From positions 18,925-82,924 of the forward strand of contig DQCR01000056.1 in the NCBI GenBank assembly GCA_003533785.1: a stretch of 64,000 nt of DNA, given 5' to 3'. Numbering within the stretch: the first letter of the stretch is position 1; each line of letters starts with the position of its first letter. The translations under genes were made by a program, and so were the position numbers. The notes under the pieces were generated by a model. That model had not been told where the DNA came from. It saw only the letters and a list, made by a program, of their open reading frames with translations, and made no database searches. Source of the DNA: Flavobacteriaceae bacterium. Lineage in GTDB: Bacteria > Bacteroidota > Bacteroidia > Flavobacteriales > Flavobacteriaceae. Below, piece after piece: positions 27,773 through 36,489 of the stretch.

Positions 27773-28495
27773 GTGAATCTATTCAAAACCATTTTACGAC
27801 CCCGTTTGAAACCAAACGGGGTTTTTCATTCCCATTTAAAAAAAGTTCTTGGTTTCACCCCCAAAGACTGGTCAATCTATGCGGAAGCCTTCACCCACCG
27901 TTCAATGAATCTTCGTAATGAGGCTGGAATGTCAGTTAATTACGAACGTTTAGAGTTTCTTGGGGATGCAATGCTTGGCACCATCATATCTGCTTTTCTC
28001 TATCGGCATTATACCGACGCTAAAGAAGGAGACTTGACCAATTTACGGGCTAAAATTGTAAGTCGGGAAAATTTAAATACCGTAGGAACCCAAATGAAAC
28101 TTTTGGATCTGGTTGAAAGTACCCATCCTAAAGATAGTTTTGGGATTGACATTAATGGCAACTTACTCGAAGCGTTAGTGGGGGCTATTTTTCTTGAAAG
28201 AGGGTATGAAAGCTGTAAAAAATTCGTGTTGAAAAAGATTGTAGATAAGCATGTGAACTTAGAGACATTAGATGCACGGATTCTTAGCTACAAAAGCACA
28301 TTAATTGAATGGGCACAAAAAAATAAAGTACGTCTCAAATTCTATACCCAGAAAGATGAGGGCTTGGATCCAAATATAAATTACGCAACAATCATCAAAA
28401 TTGATGATCGCCAATTGGTTAAAGCTCGAGGAATTTCGAAGAAGAAATCAGAAGAAAAAGCCGCTAAAAGAGCCTATTACAAATTAAAATTGTAA
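27773..28495 (+). CDS. rnc: Ribonuclease III
   Basis: 240 residues. Cleaves double-stranded RNA in rRNA maturation and mRNA decay. RNase III signature NYERLEFLGDAMLG, second acidic site NLLEALVGAIFLERG, and a C-terminal double-stranded RNA-binding domain (SYKSTLIEWAQKNK to the end). The start is GTG, 8 nt after fabF; no ATG occurs in frame until codon 45, within the catalytic domain, so the real start must be at or near this GTG. Consequently codons 9-18 contain a perfect terminator-like hairpin (27799-27826), a possible site for self-regulation. Confidence 0.93.
   Translation: MNLFKTILRPRLKPNGVFHSHLKKVLGFTPKDWSIYAEAFTHRSMNLRNEAGMSVNYERLEFLGDAMLGTIISAFLYRHYTDAKEGDLTNLRAKIVSRENLNTVGTQMKLLDLVESTHPKDSFGIDINGNLLEALVGAIFLERGYESCKKFVLKKIVDKHVNLETLDARILSYKSTLIEWAQKNKVRLKFYTQKDEGLDPNINYATIIKIDDRQLVKARGISKKKSEEKAAKRAYYKLKL
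27799..27826 (+). terminator. Terminator-like hairpin inside the 5' end of rnc
   Basis: ACCCCGTTTG (27799-27808), loop AAAC, CAAACGGGGT (27813-27822), then TTTT: a perfect 10-bp stem with a T-run. Structurally it is a textbook Rho-independent terminator after fabF, yet it lies in codons 9-18 of rnc. It could limit transcription into rnc-pyk when untranslated, or be an RNase III target. Confidence 0.65.
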
Positions 28496-28498
28496 GGT

Positions 28499-28963
28499 AT
28501 GGGAAAACACTACATGTTGGAGGAAGTTACCGCAGATCAGTATGATTTGTGGGCAATTCACAGCAGTCTTCTTCCCTACCAAGTGGCTTTTACGCTAAAT
28601 AAATATTGCCATACTCGTTTCCAACGGCATAGAGAATCTGTATTCCATTCAACACTCGATATTACTTTTGAACGATTCCAATGGGAAGTACCGAGCAGGG
28701 GAGTTCATTTGGAATTGGTTTCCAACCGGTTTTTATATGAAGTAGAAAAAAATGAGACCAACTATTCGTTGTTTAATCTACCCCAAACAAAAGAGGTATC
28801 TTTAATCCCGAAACTAAATCGGGTGGACTATTTTATTTTACAATACCATCAAGCTTCCTTACCCAGCTTTAGGACAACCTTGCAGGGGAGTACGCTCTTT
28901 GAAATGGTTTATCTTATTGACCCCTCCCAACAACCCAATGAATTGAATTTAATATTTGACTAA
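28499..28963 (+). CDS. IPExxxVDY-family protein
   Basis: 154 residues, soluble, mainly strand. This small Bacteroidota family sits between rnc and pyk and is named for a C-terminal motif; here it reads IPKLNRVDY, with Lys where Glu is usual. Function unknown. It begins 3 nt after rnc, and its TAA overlaps the pyk ATG by one base (TAATG), so translation of pyk is likely coupled to it. Confidence 0.82.
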   Translation: MGKHYMLEEVTADQYDLWAIHSSLLPYQVAFTLNKYCHTRFQRHRESVFHSTLDITFERFQWEVPSRGVHLELVSNRFLYEVEKNETNYSLFNLPQTKEVSLIPKLNRVDYFILQYHQASLPSFRTTLQGSTLFEMVYLIDPSQQPNELNLIFD

Positions 28964-30381
28964 TGCAAAAAAAAACGAAGATCGTTGCCACACTTGGCCC
29001 TGCCTCCAGCAGTCCTGAAGTAATGGAAGAAATGATACTCAATGGGGTCGACGTCTTTCGAATCAACTTTTCTCATGCCGATTATGAAGGAGTTGAAAAA
29101 CAGATAAAAACGATTCGAAACTTAAATACAAAACTCAATGCCAATGTCTCCATTTTAGCCGATCTCCAAGGACCCAAGCTCCGAGTGGGAATAATAGAAG
29201 AAGGTGTTGTTGTGGAAGAAGGTGATGAAGTTCGATTCATCACCGACGTTCCCTTTGTTGGGAATAGAGAAAAAGCTTATATGACTTATAAGAATTTTCC
29301 CAATGATGTTAAGCAAGGAGAACGCATACTATTAGATGATGGGAAACTCATTTTTGAAGTAGTTCGCACTGAAGCTAAAGAAGTCGTTGCCAAAGTAATC
29401 CAAGGAGGACCATTTAAATCCAAGAAAGGAGTGAACCTTCCCAATACCAAAATATCACTTCCTGCCCTTACTGAAAAGGACATCCAGGATGCTAAATTTG
29501 CAATAAACCAAGAAGTGGATTGGATTGCATTATCGTTTGTTAGAAACGGCCAAGATCTAATGGATCTAAAAATGCTTATCGAGAAAGAAACCAAACATAA
29601 AATCCCGATAATCTCCAAAATCGAAAAACCCGAAGCCATTGAAAATATTGATAAAATCATTGCCTACAGTGATGGATTGATGGTAGCCAGAGGAGACTTG
29701 GGCGTTGAAATTCCTGCAGCTGAAGTCCCATTGATTCAAAAACAACTGGTCTTGGCTGCTAAACAAGCTAGGATCCCCATTATCATTGCCACACAGATGA
29801 TGGAAACAATGATTGACAGTCGAACGGCAACACGAGCAGAAGTCAATGATGTCGCCAACTCTGTCATGGATGGTGCAGATGCTGTAATGCTTTCTGGAGA
29901 GACATCAGTTGGAAAATATCCCGTTCAAGTTATCGAGACCATGTCGGCGATTTTGAAAAGTGTAGAGAATTCGGATTTGATCCAAGTTCCTCATCTCCCA
30001 CCCACGATTCGAACCAGGCGCTATATTACTAAATCTGTGTGTTATCACGCAGCCCATATGGCCAACGAAATCGAAGCCAAAGCGATCTGTACACTGACCA
30101 ATAGCGGATACACCGCTTTTCAAATTTCTGCTTGGCGCCCTCAATCTCATGTATTAGTTTTCACCTCCAACAAGCGAATACTGACCCAACTCAATTTGCT
30201 TTGGGGAGTCAAAGCCTTCTACTACGATGCCTTTGAAAGTACCGATAATACAGTGCAGCAAGTCAACTCCATTGCCCTAGAAAAAGGGTATGTACAAAAA
30301 GGAGACATGCTGATCAATTTAGCAGCCATGCCGATCAAGGAAAAAGGAATGGTCAATACACTTCGTGTATCCACCGTTTAG
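28963..30381 (+). CDS. pyk: Pyruvate kinase
   Basis: 472 residues. Last step of glycolysis, phosphoenolpyruvate plus ADP to pyruvate plus ATP. N-terminal TKIVATLGPASSSPEVMEE, the PK signature IPIISKIEKPEAIENID with the catalytic Lys, MVARGDLGVEIP and MLSGETSVGKYP; C-terminal allosteric domain present. Last gene of the acpP-fabF-rnc operon. Its 3' end overlaps convergent dinB by 4 nt. Confidence 0.96.
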   Translation: MQKKTKIVATLGPASSSPEVMEEMILNGVDVFRINFSHADYEGVEKQIKTIRNLNTKLNANVSILADLQGPKLRVGIIEEGVVVEEGDEVRFITDVPFVGNREKAYMTYKNFPNDVKQGERILLDDGKLIFEVVRTEAKEVVAKVIQGGPFKSKKGVNLPNTKISLPALTEKDIQDAKFAINQEVDWIALSFVRNGQDLMDLKMLIEKETKHKIPIISKIEKPEAIENIDKIIAYSDGLMVARGDLGVEIPAAEVPLIQKQLVLAAKQARIPIIIATQMMETMIDSRTATRAEVNDVANSVMDGADAVMLSGETSVGKYPVQVIETMSAILKSVENSDLIQVPHLPPTIRTRRYITKSVCYHAAHMANEIEAKAICTLTNSGYTAFQISAWRPQSHVLVFTSNKRILTQLNLLWGVKAFYYDAFESTDNTVQQVNSIALEKGYVQKGDMLINLAAMPIKEKGMVNTLRVSTV

Positions 30382-31487
30382 AAAGGGAATTGTAATTGTG
30401 CTTCCAAAGGAGGAGGAGATTCATTTTTCAGGGATCGAGATAAATCTCCTTTTAGGTTCGAGAGGGAAACACCAATCAATCGAACTGAGTCTTTTAATCT
30501 TTCTTGATACAATAATTCCTTACTGTATTCTAAAATTAAATCCTGATTGGAGATGAAGTGAGCCACAGTTTTACTTCGAGTTTGAACCGTAAAATCGCTG
30601 TATTTTATCTTAAGTGTAATTGTTTTGCCCGTTTCTTTGTGTCGGCGAATCCTACGATCCAAAGCTTCTGTGATTTGAACCAATTTTTCCTCCAAAAAAA
30701 TTTCACTAGTTAAATTCTGTGAAAAGGTTCGCTCTGCCCCGATAGACTTAGGTTTTCGTTGGGGCTTCACTTCATTGTTGTGAATCCCACGAACTACTTG
30801 AAAAAAATGAAGCCCTGATTTTCCAAAATGTCCCGTTAAAAATTCTTGGTTCTTTTCTTTGAGGTCGGCTCCTGTAAAAATACCCAATTGATACATTCGT
30901 TGCTTTGTCTTTTCTCCGACTCCATAGAATTTTTTGATTTCTAAATCAGCTAAAAATTCAAGCACATTCTCGGGGGGGATCGTTTTCTGTCCATTGGGTT
31001 TGTTCCAGTCGCTTGCAATTTTGGCTACAAATTTATTGATTGAAATTCCTGCCGAGGCCGTTAAGCCGGTCTTTTGATATATCTGATCTCGAATTTGTTC
31101 AGCAATTAAGGTAGCTGAAGGGTTTTTAAATTTATTTGTCGTTACATCTAAATAAGCTTCATCCAACGATAGGGGTTCTACCAAATCGGTGTGACTGAAA
31201 AAGATTTTTCGAATCTGTTCGGATATTTCCTTGTAGCGTTCAAATCGAGGAGATACAAAAACCAAATCGGGACAACGTTGAAGGGCTATGCGACCACTCA
31301 TTGCCGATCGTACACCAAACTTTCGAGCTTCATAACTGGCTGCAGCAACCACGCCTCGCTCTTTTCCCCCTCCAACAACAATGGGTAATCCTTTTAATTC
31401 TGGATTATCTTGCTGTTCTACTGCGGCATAGAACGCGTCCATATCAACATGAATAATTTTCCGATCGGAGATCTTTTTTGTAGACAT
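30378..31487 (-). CDS. dinB: DNA polymerase IV (Y family)
   Basis: 369 residues. Translesion polymerase. Catalytic carboxylates in HVDMDAFYAAVEQ and SLDEAYLDVT; the steric-gate region FYAAVE, then the thumb helix-hairpin-helix around KFYGVGEKTKQRMYQLG and the little-finger domain. It ends in EAQLQFPF, a likely beta-clamp-binding peptide (QLxLF type). Its -7 box (TACTTTTG, minus strand, 31515-31508) lies in a palindrome shared with the CYTH gene. Confidence 0.94.
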   Translation of the reverse strand: MSTKKISDRKIIHVDMDAFYAAVEQQDNPELKGLPIVVGGGKERGVVAAASYEARKFGVRSAMSGRIALQRCPDLVFVSPRFERYKEISEQIRKIFFSHTDLVEPLSLDEAYLDVTTNKFKNPSATLIAEQIRDQIYQKTGLTASAGISINKFVAKIASDWNKPNGQKTIPPENVLEFLADLEIKKFYGVGEKTKQRMYQLGIFTGADLKEKNQEFLTGHFGKSGLHFFQVVRGIHNNEVKPQRKPKSIGAERTFSQNLTSEIFLEEKLVQITEALDRRIRRHKETGKTITLKIKYSDFTVQTRSKTVAHFISNQDLILEYSKELLYQERLKDSVRLIGVSLSNLKGDLSRSLKNESPPPLEAQLQFPF

Positions 31488-31497
31488 TTTAAATGGA

Positions 31498-31543
31498 TTG
31501 GGTCATTCAAAAGTAAGCAGCTATTTTTGAATGAAAATCATTC
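31498..31543. promoter_or_regulatory. Shared dinB/CYTH promoter with inverted repeats
   Basis: Rightward: TTG 31498-31500, 21-nt spacer, TATTTTTG 31522-31529. Leftward: TACTTTTG at 31515-31508, no clear TTG. The two -7 boxes are 6 nt apart and enclosed by CATTCAAAA (31504-31512) and TTTTGAATG (31525-31533), perfect 9-bp inverted repeats. GAATGA-AAA-TCATTC (31529-31543) is a second palindrome. A dimeric repressor here could shut both genes at once. Confidence 0.55.
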
Positions 31544-31549
31544 CCGTTT

Positions 31550-31993
31550 ATGGAAAGAGAAATTGAGCGAAAATTTTTGGTTAAGGACACCTCCTTTATA
31601 AGCTTGTCACGACAATCACTTTGCATTCAGCAAGCCTATTTGAGTAAGGATCCAGCCCGCACGGTACGAGTGCGAATATCCAATGATCAAGGATGGATTA
31701 CAATCAAGGGGAAATCGGATAGCTCTGGTCTCTCGCGATTGGAATGGGAAAAAGAAATTCCTCTGGAAGAGGCGAAAGAATTATTGTTGCTGTGCTTGCC
31801 TGGGACTATCCTAAAAACACGCTATATGGTACCTTATGAAGCCTCTGAAGTTGTAGTGGATGTCTTTGAAGAACCCAAAAAAATGATATTGGCCGAAGTA
31901 GAATTGCCTTCTCTCGATGCCCCGTTTACCCCACCCAACTGGTTGGGGGAAGAAGTAACTGGAAATCCTGAGTACTATAATTCAAATTTATGA
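31550..31993 (+). CDS. CYTH-domain phosphohydrolase
   Basis: 147 residues, a tunnel-fold triphosphate-binding protein. The ExExK signature opens the protein (EIERKFLV); later strands have the expected charges (RTVRVRI, GWITIKGKS, LEWEKEIP, VVVDVFEEP, LAEVELPS). Family members hydrolyse inorganic or nucleoside triphosphates or make cAMP; the short single-domain form fits a triphosphatase better. Divergent from dinB, with which it shares promoter DNA; the 3' end overlaps the next convergent gene by 6 nt. Confidence 0.87.
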   Translation: MEREIERKFLVKDTSFISLSRQSLCIQQAYLSKDPARTVRVRISNDQGWITIKGKSDSSGLSRLEWEKEIPLEEAKELLLLCLPGTILKTRYMVPYEASEVVVDVFEEPKKMILAEVELPSLDAPFTPPNWLGEEVTGNPEYYNSNL

Positions 31994-32299
31994 AGTGTGA
32001 TGATAGCTTCGCATCACTTCACAGACCTGAACGCTATAGTGATCATAGGCTTTTTCTCTACCATAATGCTGAGCGACCAAATGCTCGCTGTTTTTTTTCC
32101 AGACAACAATCGCTTCTTTTGTTTCCCAGTAACTTATAGTCACTCCTGCCCCGTCTTCATTCCGATAACTTTCCAATCCCAAATAACCTTTTTGGTCTTG
32201 CGCAAGTTTGCGAAGACTTTTTGACAATTGCTGATAGAATACATCATCTATTGCCTTCATTTGATTACTGAAAATTACCGCATAACATCCTTTTTTCAT
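31988..32299 (-). CDS. Antibiotic biosynthesis monooxygenase (ABM) family protein
   Basis: 103 residues, one ferredoxin-like ABM domain. Visible family features: YAVIFSNQM strand, GYLGLESYRNEDG, and ISYWETKEAIVVWKKNSEH, which is the conserved W/H-rich block. Members are cofactor-free oxygenases, haem degraders or of unknown role; nothing here decides among these. Its ATG overlaps the stop of the upstream isoaspartyl peptidase gene by 4 nt, so they are coupled. Confidence 0.8.
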   Translation of the reverse strand: MKKGCYAVIFSNQMKAIDDVFYQQLSKSLRKLAQDQKGYLGLESYRNEDGAGVTISYWETKEAIVVWKKNSEHLVAQHYGREKAYDHYSVQVCEVMRSYHHTS

Positions 32300-33327
32300 T
32301 CGTCTTTATAGATTTTGATAGTTTGTTCTCCTTGGGCATTCATATGAGCGCGATACATTCCCTCTGTATTCATTTCCATGGCCACATTCCCATTGCGATC
32401 CAGACCTACTACTCCTCCATCGCCGCCAAGTTTGGCTACTTTTTCGTGAATGACAAGGCGAGCAGCTTCTTGGATACTAAGCCCTTTGTATTCAACTAAA
32501 GCAGCTATATCATGAGCAACTACCGAACGGATAAAATATTCTCCCCATCCCGTTGCTGAAATCCCACAACTTGCATTATTGGCATAAGTTCCTGCACCTA
32601 TAATGGGGGCATCTCCAATCCGGTTCCATTTTTTATTGGTCATCCCTCCTGTGGAAGTTCCTGCTGCTAGATTCCCAGCTTGGTCAAGGGCTACACAACC
32701 AACCGTTCCAAATCGTTGTTGCTGATAGAAGGGGGATTTTTGTTGGATATTTGCTTGTGTGGAAGATTCTTCCTCTTGTACGCGCTGTAAGGACTGAACT
32801 CGTCGTTCGGTTACAAAATAATCAGGTGCTTCCATAGCCAGTCCCTGGGTTTCAGCAAATCGATCAGCACCTGTGCTGGAAAGCATCACGTGTGGAGAAT
32901 TATTCATCACTGCAATGGCCGCTGAAATGGGGTTTTTAATCAAACGTGCCCCAGCAATGGCACCAGCATCCAATCGGGCACCGTCCATAAATGAAGCATC
33001 TAATTCAATCTCCCCTTCTGCATTCAAAACGGCTCCTTTCCCTGCATTAAAGAGGGGTGAATTCTCCATGACATGAATTGTTTTTTCTACCGCCTCTGTA
33101 CTGCTTCCTCCCGAAGCCAGAATAGCGTGCCCAGTAGTCACAGCTTCTTGAAGTAGTTGGCGGTAGGCGGCATCCATTTCTGGAGTCATATCGGATCGAA
33201 GGAGGGTCCCTGCTCCCCCATGAATCACAATCCCAAATTGGTTTTGCGAATCCCCTTCTATTGGGGGCTGGGGCATTTGATTGCATGAGAAAATAAGTAT
33301 TGTAAATGAAAGGATTAAAAAGCGCAT
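32296..33327 (-). CDS. iaaA: Isoaspartyl peptidase/L-asparaginase (Ntn hydrolase), lipoprotein
   Basis: 343 residues. Plant-type asparaginase family, which removes isoaspartyl residues from peptides or hydrolyses asparagine. Autocleavage should occur before the Thr in RFGTVGCVALD near residue 209, giving alpha and beta chains; GGAGT at the N-terminus and GTSTGGMTNKKWNRIGD around the active site are intact. The N-terminus is a lipoprotein signal (LILSFTILIFSC), so this copy acts in the periplasm or on the outer membrane rather than in the cytosol. Confidence 0.9.
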   Translation of the reverse strand: MRFLILSFTILIFSCNQMPQPPIEGDSQNQFGIVIHGGAGTLLRSDMTPEMDAAYRQLLQEAVTTGHAILASGGSSTEAVEKTIHVMENSPLFNAGKGAVLNAEGEIELDASFMDGARLDAGAIAGARLIKNPISAAIAVMNNSPHVMLSSTGADRFAETQGLAMEAPDYFVTERRVQSLQRVQEEESSTQANIQQKSPFYQQQRFGTVGCVALDQAGNLAAGTSTGGMTNKKWNRIGDAPIIGAGTYANNASCGISATGWGEYFIRSVVAHDIAALVEYKGLSIQEAARLVIHEKVAKLGGDGGVVGLDRNGNVAMEMNTEGMYRAHMNAQGEQTIKIYKDE

Positions 33328-33399
33328 GGACTTTAATTTTTTGATTAGTCAAGATATAAAAATATCACTACTACAATTGTAATCAGCTCGTTAATTCTC

Positions 33400-33431
33400 T
33401 TGGAAAAGCCCTCCAAAATTATGTACCTTTC
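33400..33431 (+). promoter_or_regulatory. Putative promoter of ALDH gene
   Basis: TTG at 33400-33402, 21-nt spacer, TACCTTTC at 33424-33431 (one mismatch to TAnnTTTG), 21 nt before the ATG. Confidence 0.35.
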
Positions 33432-33452
33432 CTTCACCAAATACATCATATC

Positions 33453-34991
33453 ATGAAGATTAATATCCCAACCCTATTGCAAGAATTAGGTCTTTTTGCT
33501 GAGGAAAAAGGAGTATCAACGGGAGCCCATTGGACTGGTTCAGGAGCGCCTATTCACTCTTACTCACCTGTTGATGGAAAACCCATTGGTCTTGTCACCA
33601 CTGCATCCTTAGATGAATTTGATCAAACGCTTAATTGTGCTATTGATGCTTTTGAAGAATTTCGAAAAATGCCCGCACCCAACAGAGGAGAATTGGTTCG
33701 TCAATTTGGCAACAAACTTCGTGAGAAAAAAGAAGCATTGGGGGCTCTAGTATCCTATGAGATGGGTAAATCCTATCAAGAGGGATTGGGAGAGGTTCAA
33801 GAAATGATCGATATCTGCGACTTTGCAGTAGGGCTTTCCCGACAACTGCACGGATTTACGATGCATTCGGAACGTCCTCAACATCGAATGTATGAGCAGT
33901 ATCATCCTTTAGGTGTGGTTGGGATTATCTCTGCATTTAATTTTCCGGTAGCCGTTTGGAGTTGGAATGTTGCACTTGCCTGGGTTTGTGGCAATGTCTG
34001 TATTTGGAAACCTAGTGAAAAAACACCTTACTGCAGTTTGGCTTGTCAAAAAATCATCAGTGAAGTCCTACAGGAAAATCAAATTCCAAATGGGGTTTCC
34101 TGCTTGTTGAATGGAGGTGCCGATGTTGGTGGCTGGCTGGCTGAAGACCCCAGAATTGCACTTCTCTCGGCAACGGGCTCCACTGCCATGGGCAAAAGTG
34201 TGGCCAAAACTGTAGGAGGACGGCTAGGGAAATACTTATTGGAACTGGGAGGTAATAATGCAATAATTGTCACTCCAGAAGCCAATTTAGAGATGACACT
34301 CATGGGAGCTGTATTTGGAGCAATAGGTACTTGTGGGCAACGCTGCACATCCACCCGTCGGTTGATCGTACATGAAAGCGTTTATGATGCTGTTGTTCAA
34401 GCCCTCAAGAAAGCTTACGGGCAACTAAAAATAGGTAGTCCCCTTGATGAAAGCAATCATATGGGGCCTTTAATAGATCCCCAAGCTGTAAGTCAGTATA
34501 CCACTGCTTTGAAAGAAGTTAGTACTCAAGGTGGGAAATGGATTGTAGAAGGAGGCCCAATTGAAGGTGAGGGGTTTGAAAGCGGTTGTTATGTCAAACC
34601 CGCCATTGCAAGCATTCCTGCAAACGCAACTATATTGCAAACAGAGACTTTCGCACCATTACTCTACGTGATTTCCTACTCGGGTAGTGTTGAAAATGCC
34701 ATTGCTATTCAAAATGATGTTCCTCAAGGACTTTCTTCCGCTATTATGACTCAAAATCTTGGGGAAGCTGAAACTTTCCTCTCCCACTGGGGAAGTGACT
34801 GTGGAATTGCAAATGTCAATATAGGTACTTCAGGCGCTGAAATCGGTGGTGCATTTGGAGGCGAAAAAGAAACTGGTGGGGGGCGTGAAAGTGGTTCCGA
34901 TGCATGGAAAGCGTATATGCGACGCCAAACCAATACTATTAATTATTCCAAGAAACTTCCCTTAGCCCAAGGAATAAAATTTGAACTCTAA
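33453..34991 (+). CDS. ALDH7-type aldehyde dehydrogenase (probable piperideine-6-carboxylate/aminoadipate semialdehyde DH)
   Basis: 512 residues. NAD-dependent aldehyde dehydrogenase, closest in feel to the antiquitin/ALDH7 group, which oxidises alpha-aminoadipate semialdehyde in lysine breakdown. Evidence: ISAFNFPVAVWSWN (ALDH7-typical Rossmann approach), LLELGGNNA with catalytic Glu, and the nucleophile Cys near residue 297 in GTCGQRCTSTRR; GGAFGGEKETGGGRESGSDAW near the C-terminus is also typical. No lysine aminotransferase lies next to it, so the substrate is inferred from family only. Confidence 0.87.
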   Translation: MKINIPTLLQELGLFAEEKGVSTGAHWTGSGAPIHSYSPVDGKPIGLVTTASLDEFDQTLNCAIDAFEEFRKMPAPNRGELVRQFGNKLREKKEALGALVSYEMGKSYQEGLGEVQEMIDICDFAVGLSRQLHGFTMHSERPQHRMYEQYHPLGVVGIISAFNFPVAVWSWNVALAWVCGNVCIWKPSEKTPYCSLACQKIISEVLQENQIPNGVSCLLNGGADVGGWLAEDPRIALLSATGSTAMGKSVAKTVGGRLGKYLLELGGNNAIIVTPEANLEMTLMGAVFGAIGTCGQRCTSTRRLIVHESVYDAVVQALKKAYGQLKIGSPLDESNHMGPLIDPQAVSQYTTALKEVSTQGGKWIVEGGPIEGEGFESGCYVKPAIASIPANATILQTETFAPLLYVISYSGSVENAIAIQNDVPQGLSSAIMTQNLGEAETFLSHWGSDCGIANVNIGTSGAEIGGAFGGEKETGGGRESGSDAWKAYMRRQTNTINYSKKLPLAQGIKFEL

Positions 34992-35009
34992 CGAAAAAAA
35001 ATATCTTTG
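34981..35009 (+). promoter_or_regulatory. Promoter of the small membrane protein/gpsA
   Basis: TTG at 34981-34983, 18-nt spacer, TATCTTTG at 35002-35009: full match to the Bacteroidota consensus. The TTG lies in the last codons of the ALDH gene. ATG 18 nt downstream. Confidence 0.6.
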
Positions 35010-35027
35010 TACTAAAGACCTTATCAT

Positions 35028-35468
35028 ATGTACGCAATCCTTAGAACGACACATTCCTATTGGGCCTATTTTGTCCTTCTACTTCTTGTTGTAGCTGCAG
35101 GCAATGCCCTGTTGGGAAAAATTCGTGGCAATACCTTCGAAGTGAAAGACCTTCGTCTTTCTCTTTTCGGACTCATCTTTTCGCACATTCAACTCCTCAT
35201 CGGTTTGCTCCTTTATTTTATTTCCCCATGGTTCGAACAATGGTCCAGCTTGGGTGTTGGAGGCGTTATGAAAAGTGCAGAAGCACGCCTATACTTGGTA
35301 GAACACCCCGTTACAAATATTTTAGCTATTGTTTTGATAACCCTCGGTTGGTCTCTGCATAAAAGGCAAACAGAAAGTTCAAAAAAGTTTTTGAGAATTG
35401 GTATATTCTATAGTCTTGGACTCGTTTTGTTGCTTAGCCGGATTCCTTGGCAAGCTTGGTTGGGTTAA
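35028..35468 (+). CDS. Four-helix integral membrane protein (annotated 'cytochrome B' in relatives)
   Basis: 146 residues with four transmembrane helices (about 13-33, 48-68, 87-105, 120-140). Histidines near helix ends (THSYWAY, FSHIQLL, VEHPVTN) resemble haem-ligand placement, and similar flavobacterial proteins are often labelled cytochrome B, but I see no firm haem motif. Function unresolved. Well-supported promoter upstream; gpsA follows after 19 nt. Confidence 0.65.
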   Translation: MYAILRTTHSYWAYFVLLLLVVAAGNALLGKIRGNTFEVKDLRLSLFGLIFSHIQLLIGLLLYFISPWFEQWSSLGVGGVMKSAEARLYLVEHPVTNILAIVLITLGWSLHKRQTESSKKFLRIGIFYSLGLVLLLSRIPWQAWLG

Positions 35469-35487
35469 ATTAAAATGTAACTAAAAG

Positions 35488-36489
35488 TTGACATCCCTCA
35501 AATCAAAAAAAACATCTATCGCCGTTCTTGGTGGCGGAAGTTGGGGTACTGCTCTAGTCAAAATATTAGTTGACAATGGACACGAAGTTCATTGGTATAT
35601 TAGAAATATCGATGTAATTGAAAGTATAAAAAGAGAAGGGCGAAACCCAAATTATTTGTCACAATTTTCCGTCAACACGGAAAACATCCAACTCAGTAGC
35701 AACCTCTACGAAGTAGTACGATCTAGTCCCCACCTCCTACTTGCTATTCCCGCCGCATTTATAGGACCTGTATTAAACGAAATCGGTACTGTGCTCCAGT
35801 CCAAAATCATTTTATCTGCCGTCAAAGGCATTGTCCCTGACACCCAATTAGTAGTTGGGCAACACTTGGAATATTTGAAAGTTCCAAAAAATCAAATTGG
35901 CGTTATCGGTGGGCCAAGTCATGCCGAAGAAGTGGCTCGAGAAAAACGTTCCTATCTTACTATTGCTTTCCCTCAGAAAAAACTTGCTTCCCTTTGGGCC
36001 AACCGTCTAGCTTGTGAATACATTCATACCAAGGTGTCTAAAGATGTCACTGGCATTGAATATGCCGCTATGCTCAAAAATATTTATGCCCTGGCGGCCG
36101 GTATCGCTAGTGGACTAGAATACGGAGATAACTTTAATAGTGTTCTGCTTAGTAACGCAGTTAGGGAAATGAAACGTTTTTTGAGAGGTGTTTATGGTAA
36201 AAAAAGAAACATCAATCATTCCGCTTATTTGGGCGACCTACTGGTCACCGCTTTTTCCAATTATAGCCGCAACAGAAACTTCGGGGTGCATATCGGAAAA
36301 GGGTATACAGTTAAAGAAACTCAGGCAATTTTAAAAATGGTAGCCGAAGGGTATTATGCAGTAGAATCAGCAGTAAAAATTAATAATGGAAGAGCTAAAA
36401 TACCAATCATAGAATCCGTGTATGAAATCTTATATAAAAAAGGGGCCCCATATGCAATCTTTTCCGAACTGAGCCAAGAATTACGCTAG
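35488..36489 (+). CDS. gpsA: Glycerol-3-phosphate dehydrogenase [NAD(P)+]
   Basis: 333 residues. Reduces dihydroxyacetone phosphate to sn-glycerol 3-phosphate for phospholipids. Nucleotide-binding AVLGGGSWGTALV; GGPSHAEEVA; catalytic Lys in MLKNIYALAAGIASGLEYGDN; the substrate loop follows. The start is TTG at 35488: no in-frame ATG or GTG sits near the conserved beginning. The gene ends on the palindrome CTAG, sharing bases with the convergent pheS stop. Confidence 0.93.
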   Translation: MTSLKSKKTSIAVLGGGSWGTALVKILVDNGHEVHWYIRNIDVIESIKREGRNPNYLSQFSVNTENIQLSSNLYEVVRSSPHLLLAIPAAFIGPVLNEIGTVLQSKIILSAVKGIVPDTQLVVGQHLEYLKVPKNQIGVIGGPSHAEEVAREKRSYLTIAFPQKKLASLWANRLACEYIHTKVSKDVTGIEYAAMLKNIYALAAGIASGLEYGDNFNSVLLSNAVREMKRFLRGVYGKKRNINHSAYLGDLLVTAFSNYSRNRNFGVHIGKGYTVKETQAILKMVAEGYYAVESAVKINNGRAKIPIIESVYEILYKKGAPYAIFSELSQELR

